A DNA stretch of 64,000 bases from Bacteroidota bacterium (GTDB taxonomy: Bacteria; Bacteroidota; Bacteroidia; Flavobacteriales; Flavobacteriaceae). The position numbers were made by a program, and so were the translations under genes. Shown one piece after another: positions 30,301-39,864 of this stretch. The DNA lies in assembly GCA_947488545.1 (NCBI GenBank), contig CANKZE010000002.1, positions 19,872 through 83,871 of the forward strand, read 5' to 3'. The notes under the pieces are model-generated. The model was given only the letters and a program-made list of their open reading frames with translations. It made no database searches and had not been told where the DNA came from. The stretch's first letter is position 1. Each line of letters begins with the position of its first letter.

Positions 30301-33300
30301 ACAACTATATGAATCTGTGATATCTACCCAGTAATTACCAGAACATAAATTGGTTTGGGTAGGTGTTGCTCCTGGAACACTCCATTGATAATTAAATGGT
30401 GAACCACCCGTTGGTGCAAGTAAAATACTACCATTACAAAATGGAGGATTAGAATTACAAATTACGTTATTAATTGTTTCGTTTGGTTTAACTTTTGGAT
30501 TTACAGTTACTGTAATTGTGAAAGGTAGCCCCTGACAACTGCCGGTAATTGGTGTTACATTATAAACAACATCATAAGGAATTGCTCCATTATTTGTTAA
30601 AGTCTGAGTAATATTTGATTGAGGTACAATCATGTCTGAAAAACCTGAAACCAATGAATTTGGAGTAGGATTAACAAACCATCTATATTGAGTTCCAGTA
30701 GGAACTATTTCTGGAAGTACAGATCCCGATGGATTTATATTAAAACTCGCATCACTACAAATAGTTACCGTTTTATTTGAAATGAATGCTATTGAATTAA
30801 CAATAACAGTTGAGATATTTGTAGTTAAAGTACCACATCCACCCGCAGAATATTGAATTATGCAATAATAATATTTTGTATCATTTATATTTGTGGAACT
30901 ATACGTAGCATTTGTTGCACCTGCGATTGCAGTACCACCAACAATTGAATTAATAGTATTTGAATACCACTGATAAGTAGGAATTCCTGTTCCATTTATA
31001 ACTGTTACACTGAGTGGTGTTGATGGAACATTTTGACAAATTGTTTGATTAGCAAGAGGTTGGTTACTAATTGTAGGTACCGCAACAATAATTACCTCCG
31101 AAGCTGAAGATGTTACAGAACATCCTAATCCCGTTTGAGTTATTATACAATAGTAATATTTAAATTCAACAACCGAATTTGGAGGTGTAAAAGTTGGTGA
31201 ATTCGCTCCAGATATTAGAGTTCCTGTTGTAGTATTATTAGTCGTATTGCTATACCATTGGTAACTGAACGTACCTACTCCTCCACTTGGGGTAACCACT
31301 AAATTAGTAGGGGTTGTTCCTTGACAAATCGTTTGACTACTTGGGGTAATGGTAACTGTTGGATCCGCAACTACATGAACTAATGCTGTAGCACTAGCAA
31401 CGCTTCCACATCCTGATCCCGATAATGAGACCATAGCATAATAGTAATAATCTACTGGTGTATTAAATACTGGTGGAGTATACGATGAACCGTTTGCACC
31501 AGATATAGAGGTACCACCCGTATTAGCATTGGTTGTATTACTGTACCACTGGTAAGTAGCTGTTCCTACTCCATCGGTATAGGCAACTGTTAATGGTGCA
31601 ATAGTACCTCCTCTACAAATATCTTGACTCGCTAAAGGTTGAGTGGTAATCGTTTGAATTGGATTGACTATAACTTGAGCTATGTTGGAAGTAGCTGTAG
31701 TACATCCGCCTGAATTATAAGTAGCAATACAATAGTAATAAAGTGTACCAGTAGCCGAGGTTGGTGGAACATAACTAAGACTTGTAGCACCTGCAATAGC
31801 GTTACCAGTAAGAACATTCACCGTGTTGGAATACCACTGGTACGTTGGGGTACCCGTACCGTTAATAAAAGCTACAGATAAAGTAGTTGGAGTTCCATTC
31901 AAACAAACTGTTTGCGTTGGTGTTGGCTGTAAATGGGTAATTGGTGCAGCAACTGTAACCACTTGAACTACAGGTGTTGTATAATTACAATTTAAACCAT
32001 TTGATATTATACAATAATAATAATTAGTTTGAACAGTACTTGTTGGAGGAATAAAAGTTGAAGTAGTTACTGCCGGTACTAAAGGTATTCCCCCAATTGT
32101 ATTAGGAGCAACATTACTATACCATTGATAAGTATAAACACCAGAAGGAATTCCTGCACTTGCAGTAACCACAATTGGAGTTGGTGGTGTATTTTGACAA
32201 ATAGTTTGTGTTGAAGGTGTAATTGTAGCATTTGGGTCACCATAAACATTCACTTGGGCTATGTTGCTAAATACACAACCACAACCTAATCCATTCAAAC
32301 ATACACGTGCAAAGTAATAATAAGTTCCTGTCGCTAAAAATAAAGGAGGTGTGTAAGTTGGATTTATAGCACCACTAATTATTGTTGCTCCTGTTGTAGT
32401 AGGTGAAGTATTATAAAACCACTGGTAATCTGGATTTCCATAACCATTAATATACGCTACATTAAATGCTGGAACTGTTCCTCCTACACAAATATCTTGT
32501 GTTGGAGTTGGGTGAACAGAAATAGTTGGGGGAGGGTAAACTGAAATTGTAAATTGACTTGTTGGTCCAGGGCATCCTACTCCACCATTCGTATAAGTTG
32601 GAGTAACAACCACTGTACTAGTAGCTATTCCAGAACCAATATTTGAAGCAGTAAATGATATATTTCCCGATCCAATAGCCGGAAGACCAATATTTGGAGT
32701 TTGAGTACTAGTCCAATCATAAACCGTTGTTCCTGGTACATTATTTGTTGTAAAACTAACATTTACAATTCCGCCATCACATAAACTTTGGTTAGCATTT
32801 GAATTAACTTGACCTAATGGATTTACAGTAACTGTAGCATTTATTTTACAACCATTTGAGTTAGTATAAGTAATTATTGTTGTACCTGTATTTACTGCGG
32901 AAACTAAACCTGTAGTGCTGTTAATAGTTGCAATTGTAGGAACAGAAGATACCCAAGCACTTGTTGTCGCAGGTGTTCCACTACCCGTAAGCTGGGTAGT
33001 TGATCCTTTACAAACAAATAAAGTCCCTGAGATAGTTGGAAGAGGGTTTACAGTAATTATTGCTGTTCTCTGACAACCATTTGAATTGGTATAAGTTATT
33101 GTTGCAGTTCCAGGACTAATACCAGTAACCAAACCAGAATTACTTACAGTTGCAATACTAGTATCCGAGGAACCCCATGGATTTAAAGTTGCCGCAGTAG
33201 GACTACCAGTTAATTGAGTAGTTGTACCAATACAAACATTTAAAGTTCCTGAAATAGTTGGTAAAGGATTTACGGTTATAGTAACTTTAGTAGAAATTGC

Positions 33301-36300
33301 TTGAGGACAAACACCATTCTTAACAACTGCTTGATAATACATAGTTGAACTTAATGCACCTAAAGTCAAAGTACTTGTTGTAGCTCCACTAATATCAGTC
33401 CAAGGTCCATTTACTAATGATGAGGATTGCCACTGAATAGTTCCTAAATTACCCGATAGGATTAAAGTACTTGGAGTATTGCCTAAACAAATCGTTTGAT
33501 TAGAACTTGCAGTTCCAGGTACAGTTGATGGAATGACAGTAATTGTAACAATATTTGAAATAACTGGAGGACAAACACCATTTGTAATTACCGCCTGATA
33601 ATAACGCGTCGATGTTAATGTTCCCATTTGAGCACTTGTTAATGTAGGACCATTAGCCCCCCCGATAACTGTCCAACCAGTTGTTCCATCATTTGAAAAC
33701 CTCCATTGTATTGAACCTGTATTTCCTGTAATTGAAAGTGGATTAGGAGAAGTTCCAAAACAAATAGTTTGATCCGCGCTCGCTGATCCAGCAACCGACG
33801 GCTGTATTACAGTAATAGTAACTTTAGATGATGTAGCTGATGGACAAGTGCCACTTGTAACAACAGCTTGATAATACATATTTGTATTTAAAGCTCCTAA
33901 AACTAAAGTCGAACTTGTTTCACCTACAATATCAGTAAATGAAGTATTATTTGTTGATGACTGCCATTGAATTGTTCCTATATTTCCTGAAAGTGTTAAT
34001 GAACTTGGCGTACCACCTGTACATATTGATTGATTTATACTTGCTGTTCCACCAAAGGAAGCAGGATTTACAGTAATTGTTACCATATTTGAAATAACTG
34101 CAGGACAAACCCCATTTGTGACAACTGCTTGATAGTATCGTGTTGCTGTTAAGGGTCCTAAACTCAATGTACTACTTGTTGCCCCAGTAATATCAGTCCA
34201 AGGCCCATTTACAAAAGATGAAGATTGCCATTGAATTGAACCTATAAATCCAGTTAATGTTAATGCTGCTGGAGTACTCCCAGAACAAATTGTTTGGTTA
34301 GCACTTGCAGTTCCAGCAACTGAAGATGGAAATATTGTAAAAGATTTATCAAGAGCTTGTGTTGTTCCACATTCGTTAGTTACTACCAATGAAACTGTAT
34401 AGGTTCCAGGTGTAGAATACGAAATATTGGTAGGGTTTATTGCTGTTGAGGAAGAGGGCGTTCCACCGGGGAAGGACCAAAGATAAGTTGGGTTATTTGT
34501 TATTATATCTGAACAACTATTTATTATCGCAGTAGGACTTATTGAACCGGTCAAACAATAATTAGGAATTGTATTTATTGAAGCCGTGGGTGGTTTTTTA
34601 ACAATCACCGTTTGTGTTAATGAAGTTGCTGGACCGCAAGTATTTCCTGAAATTGTAACTCTAATTGTATATGTCCCGGGTGTTACAAAATTAAAAGAAG
34701 GGTTTTGTGAGGCTGCTGTGGTATTATTAGTAAAATTCCAGACAGCTGGAGTAGATCCACAGTAACCATTAGCATAGGTAACATTCCATGCATAAGTTAA
34801 AGTACTACAATTATTAGCTAAGTTAGAAGTATCGGTAGCAGTTACGGCTACTGGTGTACAACCTGAAGTTGAGTTTAATGTGAATTGTGGTGAAATTGGT
34901 GATTCAATACATATAGTCTTTGAAATACTTCGAATGTCACATGAATTTCCAATATATAAAGTAATTGTATAATTTCCGGGTGTATTAAAATTAATCGATG
35001 GATTCATTACTCCATTTGACCAAAAATCAATATCATTACTAACACCACCATTACTACCCAAACCTGTTGCAGTCCATCCGGTGGATGGAGAAATTGTCCA
35101 ATAAAAAGGTGAAGAGGAATTACATCCACTTGAAGAGACAATTACACCTGTATTAGATGAATTTAATAAATTAACTGAAGTATTTACGCAACTTCTATTT
35201 AATATTGTAAAATTTGGTGTAGGAGGTTCGTTAATAATTATTGGACCAACAGTTGTAAATGCAGGAGGAAAACATGGATTTGTTGTTGTCATAGAGGCAA
35301 CAAAAGAATTTGGGGAATTTCCAGCACCTGTTGGTGTATTTCCACAAGAAGAAAAGGTATATGTATGTGTTATTGAAGTGGGAACATTTGGATGTATGTA
35401 GGTTACTGATTGTCCATCTCCAAAATTAATAATATATTGAGTACCAGGAGTATTATTTGAAGTATTATCTATCGGATATGTAATAGTTTTTGGTGCACAA
35501 CCTGATAAATTTCCTGGATTTCCTAATGATCCAGAAGGAGTATTTCCAACAAATATTTGGTATGTAGTACTACTTGTACAACCTTGAATGGTAGTTAAAG
35601 ATATAGTTAAAGTGTAAAATCCTTGAATATAGGGGTGATTAATATTTGAAGTAAAGCTTGTAGTCGTTGTATTGGCAGTTCCATCTCCCCAATTTATAGT
35701 ATATGATGCAACTTGACTTTGATTTAATGTTTGATTAACTACATTTATTGCTGCGGATGCAGCTGTCGTACATCTTGTGAAAAATAGTAAATTTTGAAAA
35801 GTTGTTTGTGTAGTAGTTCCAAAAGGACCCAAAACAGGAATTATATTTGAATAAACTGTAACAACTGTTATTGATGATGTTGCTGAACAACCAGATGGAT
35901 TTGTAACAGTAACAGTGTAATCACCTGATGTTGTTGCTGTATAGGTTGAATTTGTTTCAGATGGAATGACTGCACCATTTTTTTTCCAAACATAAGTCAA
36001 ACCTGTTCCGGAATTTGCAGTAAGTAATACTGAACCTCCAGAACAAAATGAAACCGGAGTTGAAGTTGAAATAGTTGCACTTGGCAATCCATTAACAGTA
36101 ATGTTTTTGGTATCATTACAACCATTAGAGTCAACATAAGTAATTACAGAATTTCCAGGACTAATTCCCGTAATTAATCCACTAGAATTTACTGTAATAT
36201 TACTCGTTGAAGAAGTCCAAGGATTTGCAACAGCAGCAGTTCCACTTCCAGTTAATTGTATCGTAGATCCTACACATAAATTGGAAGAACCTAAAATTGT

Positions 36301-36762
36301 TGGTAAACTATTAACATTTCCTGTAATATTAAAATTTCCATTTTCAGATCCAGATGAAATCGTAACGGCTCCATTGTGTGAACCAGAACTGGCATTTGCC
36401 CCAATTCTTATACTAATAGTTGTTGAACTAACATTCCCAGAACCATCAATTGCTAACGATAATGTACTCGACCATGTAGTACCATTCAAAGAAATTTCAT
36501 AACCCGAAGGGACAGAAATACTGATATCATTACTCAATCCACTTCCACTTACTGTAAATGTTTGCTGCTGAGATGCAGTTCCAAAACAAGTGGAAAACGA
36601 ATTTATATTACTAGAATTGACATTAATTATTGGAACTACACTTTTTTCAGAATATACATTTTCTGAAAAATTAATTGAAATAATATCGTTTTTACTACTC
36701 GCAGAAATAACATTTACAAATAATAAAAAATAAAAGAATAAAATTTTGAAACTATTTCTCAT
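27310..36762 (-). CDS. Giant SprB-like surface adhesin, T9SS type B cargo
   Basis: 3150 residues, the largest gene here. After a signal peptide (to about 22) come: an N-terminal beta domain, a BIG2-like domain (LITGISPGNSVITYVDSNGC), PKD domains (INWGDGTANTTT), four Ig-like repeats of about 80 residues (TICSGSTPAALTL...IQWQSS), three further BIG2-like domains, six Ig-like repeats (TICQGTTPTNLVV...YQWYSNT), about ten SprB-type repeats (CNGGTAVVTVTAIGGTP...VIDANGC), and a type B C-terminal domain (PNAFTPANHDGINDNFKPEYN...YDTWGSLLYV). It is secreted by T9SS and displayed on the surface. By analogy with SprB it may be a mobile gliding adhesin, but I cannot show orthology; F. johnsoniae SprB is about twice as long. 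It heads the five-gene operon. Confidence 0.9.
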   Translation of the reverse strand: MRNSFKILFFYFLLFVNVISASSKNDIISINFSENVYSEKSVVPIINVNSSNINSFSTCFGTASQQQTFTVSGSGLSNDISISVPSGYEISLNGTTWSSTLSLAIDGSGNVSSTTISIRIGANASSGSHNGAVTISSGSENGNFNITGNVNSLPTILGSSNLCVGSTIQLTGSGTAAVANPWTSSTSNITVNSSGLITGISPGNSVITYVDSNGCNDTKNITVNGLPSATISTSTPVSFCSGGSVLLTANSGTGLTYVWKKNGAVIPSETNSTYTATTSGDYTVTVTNPSGCSATSSITVVTVYSNIIPVLGPFGTTTQTTFQNLLFFTRCTTAASAAINVVNQTLNQSQVASYTINWGDGTANTTTTSFTSNINHPYIQGFYTLTISLTTIQGCTSSTTYQIFVGNTPSGSLGNPGNLSGCAPKTITYPIDNTSNNTPGTQYIINFGDGQSVTYIHPNVPTSITHTYTFSSCGNTPTGAGNSPNSFVASMTTTNPCFPPAFTTVGPIIINEPPTPNFTILNRSCVNTSVNLLNSSNTGVIVSSSGCNSSSPFYWTISPSTGWTATGLGSNGGVSNDIDFWSNGVMNPSINFNTPGNYTITLYIGNSCDIRSISKTICIESPISPQFTLNSTSGCTPVAVTATDTSNLANNCSTLTYAWNVTYANGYCGSTPAVWNFTNNTTAASQNPSFNFVTPGTYTIRVTISGNTCGPATSLTQTVIVKKPPTASINTIPNYCLTGSISPTAIINSCSDIITNNPTYLWSFPGGTPSSSTAINPTNISYSTPGTYTVSLVVTNECGTTQALDKSFTIFPSSVAGTASANQTICSGSTPAALTLTGFIGSIQWQSSSFVNGPWTDITGATSSTLSLGPLTATRYYQAVVTNGVCPAVISNMVTITVNPASFGGTASINQSICTGGTPSSLTLSGNIGTIQWQSSTNNTSFTDIVGETSSTLVLGALNTNMYYQAVVTSGTCPSATSSKVTITVIQPSVAGSASADQTICFGTSPNPLSITGNTGSIQWRFSNDGTTGWTVIGGANGPTLTSAQMGTLTSTRYYQAVITNGVCPPVISNIVTITVIPSTVPGTASSNQTICLGNTPSTLILSGNLGTIQWQSSSLVNGPWTDISGATTSTLTLGALSSTMYYQAVVKNGVCPQAISTKVTITVNPLPTISGTLNVCIGTTTQLTGSPTAATLNPWGSSDTSIATVSNSGLVTGISPGTATITYTNSNGCQRTAIITVNPLPTISGTLFVCKGSTTQLTGSGTPATTSAWVSSVPTIATINSTTGLVSAVNTGTTIITYTNSNGCKINATVTVNPLGQVNSNANQSLCDGGIVNVSFTTNNVPGTTVYDWTSTQTPNIGLPAIGSGNISFTASNIGSGIATSTVVVTPTYTNGGVGCPGPTSQFTISVYPPPTISVHPTPTQDICVGGTVPAFNVAYINGYGNPDYQWFYNTSPTTTGATIISGAINPTYTPPLFLATGTYYYFARVCLNGLGCGCVFSNIAQVNVYGDPNATITPSTQTICQNTPPTPIVVTASAGIPSGVYTYQWYSNVAPNTIGGIPLVPAVTTSTFIPPTSTVQTNYYYCIISNGLNCNYTTPVVQVVTVAAPITHLQPTPTQTVCLNGTPTTLSVAFINGTGTPTYQWYSNTVNVLTGNAIAGATSLSYVPPTSATGTLYYYCIATYNSGGCTTATSNIAQVIVNPIQTITTQPLASQDICRGGTIAPLTVAYTDGVGTATYQWYSNTTNANTGGTSISGANGSSYTPPVFNTPVDYYYYAMVSLSGSGCGSVASATALVHVVADPTVTITPSSQTICQGTTPTNLVVTPSGGVGTFSYQWYSNTTNNTTTGTLISGANSPTFTPPNSVVEFKYYYCIITQTGLGCSVTSSASEVIIVAVPTISNQPLANQTICQNVPSTPLSVTVINGTGIPTYQWYSNTINSIVGGTAIAGATNATYSSTNINDTKYYYCIIQYSAGGCGTLTTNISTVIVNSIAFISNKTVTICSDASFNINPSGSVLPEIVPTGTQYRWFVNPTPNSLVSGFSDMIVPQSNITQTLTNNGAIPYDVVYNVTPITGSCQGLPFTITVTVNPKVKPNETINNVICNSNPPFCNGSILLAPTGGSPFNYQWSVPGATPTQTNLCSGNYWVDITDSYSCTYRFNYTVTVPPPMISVPAVNPINNTNCDIATGCNGIIQVAVSGGTPFASTTNPYQYQWFQVTSSGNVPINTSLAQGNISILQNICGGTYYLVVTDSVNCQKQFGPYTITDPAPLVITSTLSNYNGFQVSCNGGNNGSIGINVTGGNGPINVILNPLGPNTITLPNPANFTGLSAGNYTVVIRDLVSNCPDIIRNIVLTAPPALQATVTQTAAILCNGNFATYQAVVTGGIPFTTGSQYQYLWTPSNEITSSATNLPAGAYNVLVTDANGCTFNGSGVITQPSLLVATANITTPIRCFGGTATVTVTATGGVPNTTSGSPVYSGTGVFTVSAGVNVFTVTDFNGCQKSITINVTEPPLLQVTAVVTTPISCFGGNATVTVSAIGGVQNYTGTGTFSVPAGNNIPFTVTDANGCSNTVLLNITQPTLLVASATVTSPILCNGGTGVITISGTGGTPYATGPLYSGTGPITVSAGSGTYTISDANGCSASVPFTITQPTPVIATATIISPILCKGGTAIISVGATGGVPGSGYVGTGNYTVYAGTHTYFVRDSNGCISNTVTIVVTEPPLLVASSAVTSPVLCNGGTAVVTVTAIGGTPLYTINAGDYGNYTVTAGLHLYTVIDANGCRSSTSITVTQPGPLAFTIKSATNPNCFPNRLYNNGSICISITGGTNPFPVGPGWVRSTNISTPNDWCLNGLSAGTYTIAIADVNNCPANTRTLTLTRPTPITGFITSNLNVNCPIKNVSQTNYIFASGGIPGYVYNWSGGVPCAGPPNPQCMTTDVNGNYFVDVNDQEGITFGCIPVQFPVVVNLPVIGNPLMNISSSAMTICGVYSINDPISFTNVSTGNFTSIEWFVDGVSLAGANSVSHTFTTIGDHNITLVVNYTIGGVTCTYSITQTIAVTRGYDMIVPNAFTPANHDGINDNFKPEYNCMKELEMRVYDTWGSLLYVESGPTLKGWDGTINGHESENGNYIIVVRATTLFGAIVDYNGPFTLIK

Positions 36763-37112
36763 AAATAATATTGTTAACAGCTAATTGCCGAATTTTAATT
36801 TAACAAAATATCAACTACAATAATAATCAACGTGAATTATTGTAATTTAATATTAAAGTCATAAAAATGTTAACAAAAATATAAAAAAAAAGCGAGATTT
36901 TCTAGCGAATTATTTAACGTATCTATTTGATTATTAAACGTATTGAAAAACATAAAATAATTAATGTCAATTTTTAATATACAGAGTATTTTTTTAATAT
37001 GTTGAGAAGTGTTTTATTTATTAAGAGTGATTTAATTCACTGACTAAAACAACAAGATTATGGGTTTGGAATGCTTATAAAATAGATTGAAATTTTGAGG
37101 TGATTTCAATTA
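36763..37112. other. AT-rich intergenic region upstream of the adhesin operon
   Basis: 350 bp holding the 5' control region of the adhesin operon on the minus strand. I see no exact TTG-N19-TAnnTTTG promoter, no hairpin and no ORF. The last part borders the decayed 3' end of the universal stress protein gene. Confidence 0.5.
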
Positions 37113-37504
37113 TTAAATCCAATGGCTATGAGTTCCCATAACTATTAAATCGGCATTATAATAAATGATGTTTCCATAATTTGATCGTCAAACTCTCCAT
37201 CTTTAACAATTGTTTCAACATTGGAATCACCCAAATGTTTTTTAACCTTATCCAGATATTTATTAGCAGATTTAGAAAGTAACTCAGCGTTCAATTGATA
37301 ATTTTCTAGTGCTTCAAAACCTGAAAAACCCATAATTGGATCATAATTTACGGAAGTGTAAATTATTGGAGTTGATAAAATATGAACCAACAAACAGTCG
37401 GCACCCAAAGCATTTGCAATAGAATAACCCACTTCTGCTACTTTTTGAGCTGTTGGATTATAATCCAAAGCAATAAGAACTTTTTTGAATATTATATTTT
37501 TCAT
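37113..37504 (-). pseudogene. Universal stress protein, frameshifted and truncated
   Basis: The intact N-terminus (KKVLIALDYNPTAQKVAEVGY...LLVHIL) is a UspA-type domain. The main frame ends at 37145 after METSFIIMPI. In the neighbouring frame, the next codons read NADLIVMGTHSHWI then stop at 37113, and ADLIVMGTH is the conserved nucleotide-binding segment expected at just this place in UspA. So a single indel near 37158-37170 broke the frame, and the rest of the C-terminal G-rich motif is gone as well. At 119 residues the main ORF is about 25-30 residues shorter than usual. Probably non-functional. Confidence 0.8.
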
Positions 37505-37767
37505 TTGGCAATTAATTAAGCAATAGTCAAAATTGTATAATATTAGAAAAGAACTTATTACATAACTATTATCTTAACTTATATAATTCATAGGTTAAAT
37601 AATTGTACTTTGTTTAACCTTGATTTATTAAATTCAACTTAAAAAAAAGTAACCTACTATATTTTTTAGTATTTTTATCTAAATAATTATTATTACAAAC
37701 GAATTAAGAAGTTAAGCAATCGATTATAAAATCCAACTGCTTTATTATTAATTTTACCCTACTATTT

Positions 37768-38802
37768 GTGAGAGTATTTTTACTTTTTATTGGATTATTT
37801 TTCTGGCTAATTTTATTAGGGTTCTTTCATGTGTTTTTCAATGAATTTTTCTATTTCATTTGTTTTGTATTTCTTGGTTGGATAATTACAAGATTCTTCG
37901 AAAAAAACAAGCTCAAAACTCTCTTTAATAGTTTATTTGCCTCAGCATTGTTGTTTATTTTATTTTCTATTTTTTCAAATAATGGTTCATTAATTGACCC
38001 AATAATTGAGAAAAAGAAAGGAATTGTAAAAATATTTGAACCGAAAGAAATAATTGAAGTATCTGCAAAAAATAAAACAGATTACATTGTTGAAAAAGAT
38101 ATTAAATGGTATGATTTTTATGCCAACATTTATGATGTAAAATACAATACTCGTTTTTTGTCTTTTTTAGAAACCAAGCAGAACCACAAAAAAGTAGAAT
38201 ATAATTTTAGAGTTACTACACCAAATCCGATTGAATATTACAATAAGTTATATTTGAATTTAGTTGAATTTGATAATAATAAAATTGATTCCATTGCAAC
38301 ATTATTTGTAATAGAATCAAAAAATAAAAAACTAAATCAATTGCAAACTGCTGAAATGGTTACTACTTTTATTCAAGAAATTCCTTATGTTCTAGTACAT
38401 CAAAATACTTGTAAACAAATTTTAGGATATGAATCTGCTGATTCCAATATAGTAAAATACCACAATGAAAAAAAACCATGTTTGGCTAATATTCCTGGCG
38501 GTGTGCAGTCGCCCTATGAGTTTTTACACAATTTAAAAGGGGATTGTGATACTCGAAGTTTATTGGCTTTTGCTATTCTAAGTAAATTAAATATATCATC
38601 TTCAATTTGGGTCAGCAAAGCTTATGGACACTGTGTTTTAGGAGTTGGCTTACCTGTTGGAAATGGAATTTATAAAACAATAGAAGGTTTAAACCATTAC
38701 GGTGTAGAACTTACCAATAAAGGATTTAGATTGGGAATGATTTCACCTCATCAACGCGATATTTCAAATTGGGATATTGCCTTATATTCAAATAATTTTT
38801 AA
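37768..38802 (+). CDS. Transglutaminase-like membrane protein, N-terminally short paralogue
   Basis: 344 residues from a GTG start; no ATG exists upstream before the in-frame stop at 37705. It begins directly at the membrane segments (FFWLILLGFF...FICFVFLGWI...) that in the 571-residue paralogue at 50121 lie after residue 225, so the cytosolic N-terminal domain is missing. The C-terminal part keeps the predicted transglutaminase-like Cys260 (GDCDTRS) and His288 (YGHCVLG) and a late Asp (NWDIALYSNN). The next gene is also a paralogue of the one following 50121. It is either a functional short form or a remnant of duplication; both catalytic residues and the frame are kept, which argues for function. 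Confidence 0.75.
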   Translation: MRVFLLFIGLFFWLILLGFFHVFFNEFFYFICFVFLGWIITRFFEKNKLKTLFNSLFASALLFILFSIFSNNGSLIDPIIEKKKGIVKIFEPKEIIEVSAKNKTDYIVEKDIKWYDFYANIYDVKYNTRFLSFLETKQNHKKVEYNFRVTTPNPIEYYNKLYLNLVEFDNNKIDSIATLFVIESKNKKLNQLQTAEMVTTFIQEIPYVLVHQNTCKQILGYESADSNIVKYHNEKKPCLANIPGGVQSPYEFLHNLKGDCDTRSLLAFAILSKLNISSSIWVSKAYGHCVLGVGLPVGNGIYKTIEGLNHYGVELTNKGFRLGMISPHQRDISNWDIALYSNNF

Positions 38803-38812
38803 TTTTTTAACT

Positions 38813-39319
38813 ATGAAAACAATTAGTATTATTCAATTTTTATTGGCCTTTGGAATAGGTATCAGTTCTTTATTTGTATTGTACCGAATTATTCGATATT
38901 TTATGATGAAAATTTATAAAATAGAAAAAAACAATACCGCTTTTGCCATTTTCCAAGTAGGAATTATTATTTCAGGATCATTTATTTTATCTTCAATTAT
39001 TAGCCCTGCCTTAAATGCAACCCGCTTTCTAAATCAAGACAACACCTATACTTTAGAATCGCTATTGAATACCTACGGTTACATCACCATGTTTGTATTT
39101 ATTGGTTTTTTCTGTGCAATTTTAGTAATTTCATCCGGTTTATTCGTTTTATTTAAACTAACCGATATCAACGAAGGTGAGGAAATAAAAAACAACAATA
39201 TTGCGGTTGCAATAATCACGGCTGCAATCATTGTGGGGCTTTCAATTATTGTTGACGAATATGTGGGAATTTTATGTGAAACACTTATCCCTTATCCACA
39301 AATACCAACATTTATATAA
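38813..39319 (+). CDS. DUF350-like four-helix membrane protein (copy A)
   Basis: The ORF track starts at 38777, but MKTISIIQFLLAF at 38813 aligns exactly with the start of its paralogue at 51850. 168 residues with four membrane helices arranged as two repeats (each ending near a polar segment: KIEKNNTAFAIFQ, EEIKNNNIAVAIIT), which looks like DUF350/YjfL. Between the repeats lies a short periplasmic loop. It follows the transglutaminase-like gene by 10 bp and leads a thioesterase gene by 2 bp. DUF350 assignment is from pattern, not from a profile search. Confidence 0.65.
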   Translation: MKTISIIQFLLAFGIGISSLFVLYRIIRYFMMKIYKIEKNNTAFAIFQVGIIISGSFILSSIISPALNATRFLNQDNTYTLESLLNTYGYITMFVFIGFFCAILVISSGLFVLFKLTDINEGEEIKNNNIAVAIITAAIIVGLSIIVDEYVGILCETLIPYPQIPTFI

Positions 39320-39321
39320 TT

Positions 39322-39864
39322 ATGGAAAATAAAAAAATAATAGATTCCGAAACTACTATCACCGAGTTAATGATTCCTTCTTATGCTAATTTTGGGGGGA
39401 AAGTTCATGGTGGAATTCTACTTTCATTAATGGATAAAGTTGCCTATGTTACTGCTACTAAACATTGTTCTACCTATTGTGTTACCGTAGCAGTTGATGG
39501 TGTTGAATTTCTAAATCCTGTTGAAGTTGGTGAATTGGTTTCGCTAAAAGCATCGGTAAATTACGTGGGGAACACTTCATTAATTATTGGAATTCGGGTG
39601 GAATCTATGAATCCTATTTCAGGAAAAATAAACCATACCAATTCTTGCTATTTTACTATGGCGGCAAAAGATGATTCTGGAAATCTTACAAAAGTCCCTG
39701 GTTTAATTATAGAAAATGAGGAACAGCTTCGTAGATTTTGCGAAGGCATGGAACTAAAAAAATTATCCAAACGAAAAAGAGCGATGTTAAAATCGAATTT
39801 AATCGAGCATTCTATCGATGAATTAAAAGTAATTTGCAAAGATGAAAATTGTGTGATTATTTAA
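39322..39864 (+). CDS. Acyl-CoA thioesterase, hotdog fold
   Basis: 180 residues. The segment SYANFGGKVHGGILLSLMDKVAYVTA is the hotdog helix with the conserved Asn/His-Gly-Gly and Asp of YciA/BFIT-type acyl-CoA thioesterases, and VAVDGVEFLNPVEVGELV is the following strand pattern. It hydrolyses acyl-CoA to free acid and CoA in the cytoplasm; chain preference is unknown. The start is 2 bp after the DUF350-like gene, so they are probably on one transcript. A 50-residue C-terminal extension rich in Lys/Arg follows the fold. The stop overlaps the convergent DUF2130 gene by 4 bp. Confidence 0.9.
   Translation: MENKKIIDSETTITELMIPSYANFGGKVHGGILLSLMDKVAYVTATKHCSTYCVTVAVDGVEFLNPVEVGELVSLKASVNYVGNTSLIIGIRVESMNPISGKINHTNSCYFTMAAKDDSGNLTKVPGLIIENEEQLRRFCEGMELKKLSKRKRAMLKSNLIEHSIDELKVICKDENCVII

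Noticed and set aside
27310-36762. Naming the giant gene sprB
   Set aside because: Domain types and the downstream SprF fit, but length and repeat content differ from F. johnsoniae SprB, and orthology cannot be shown by eye.
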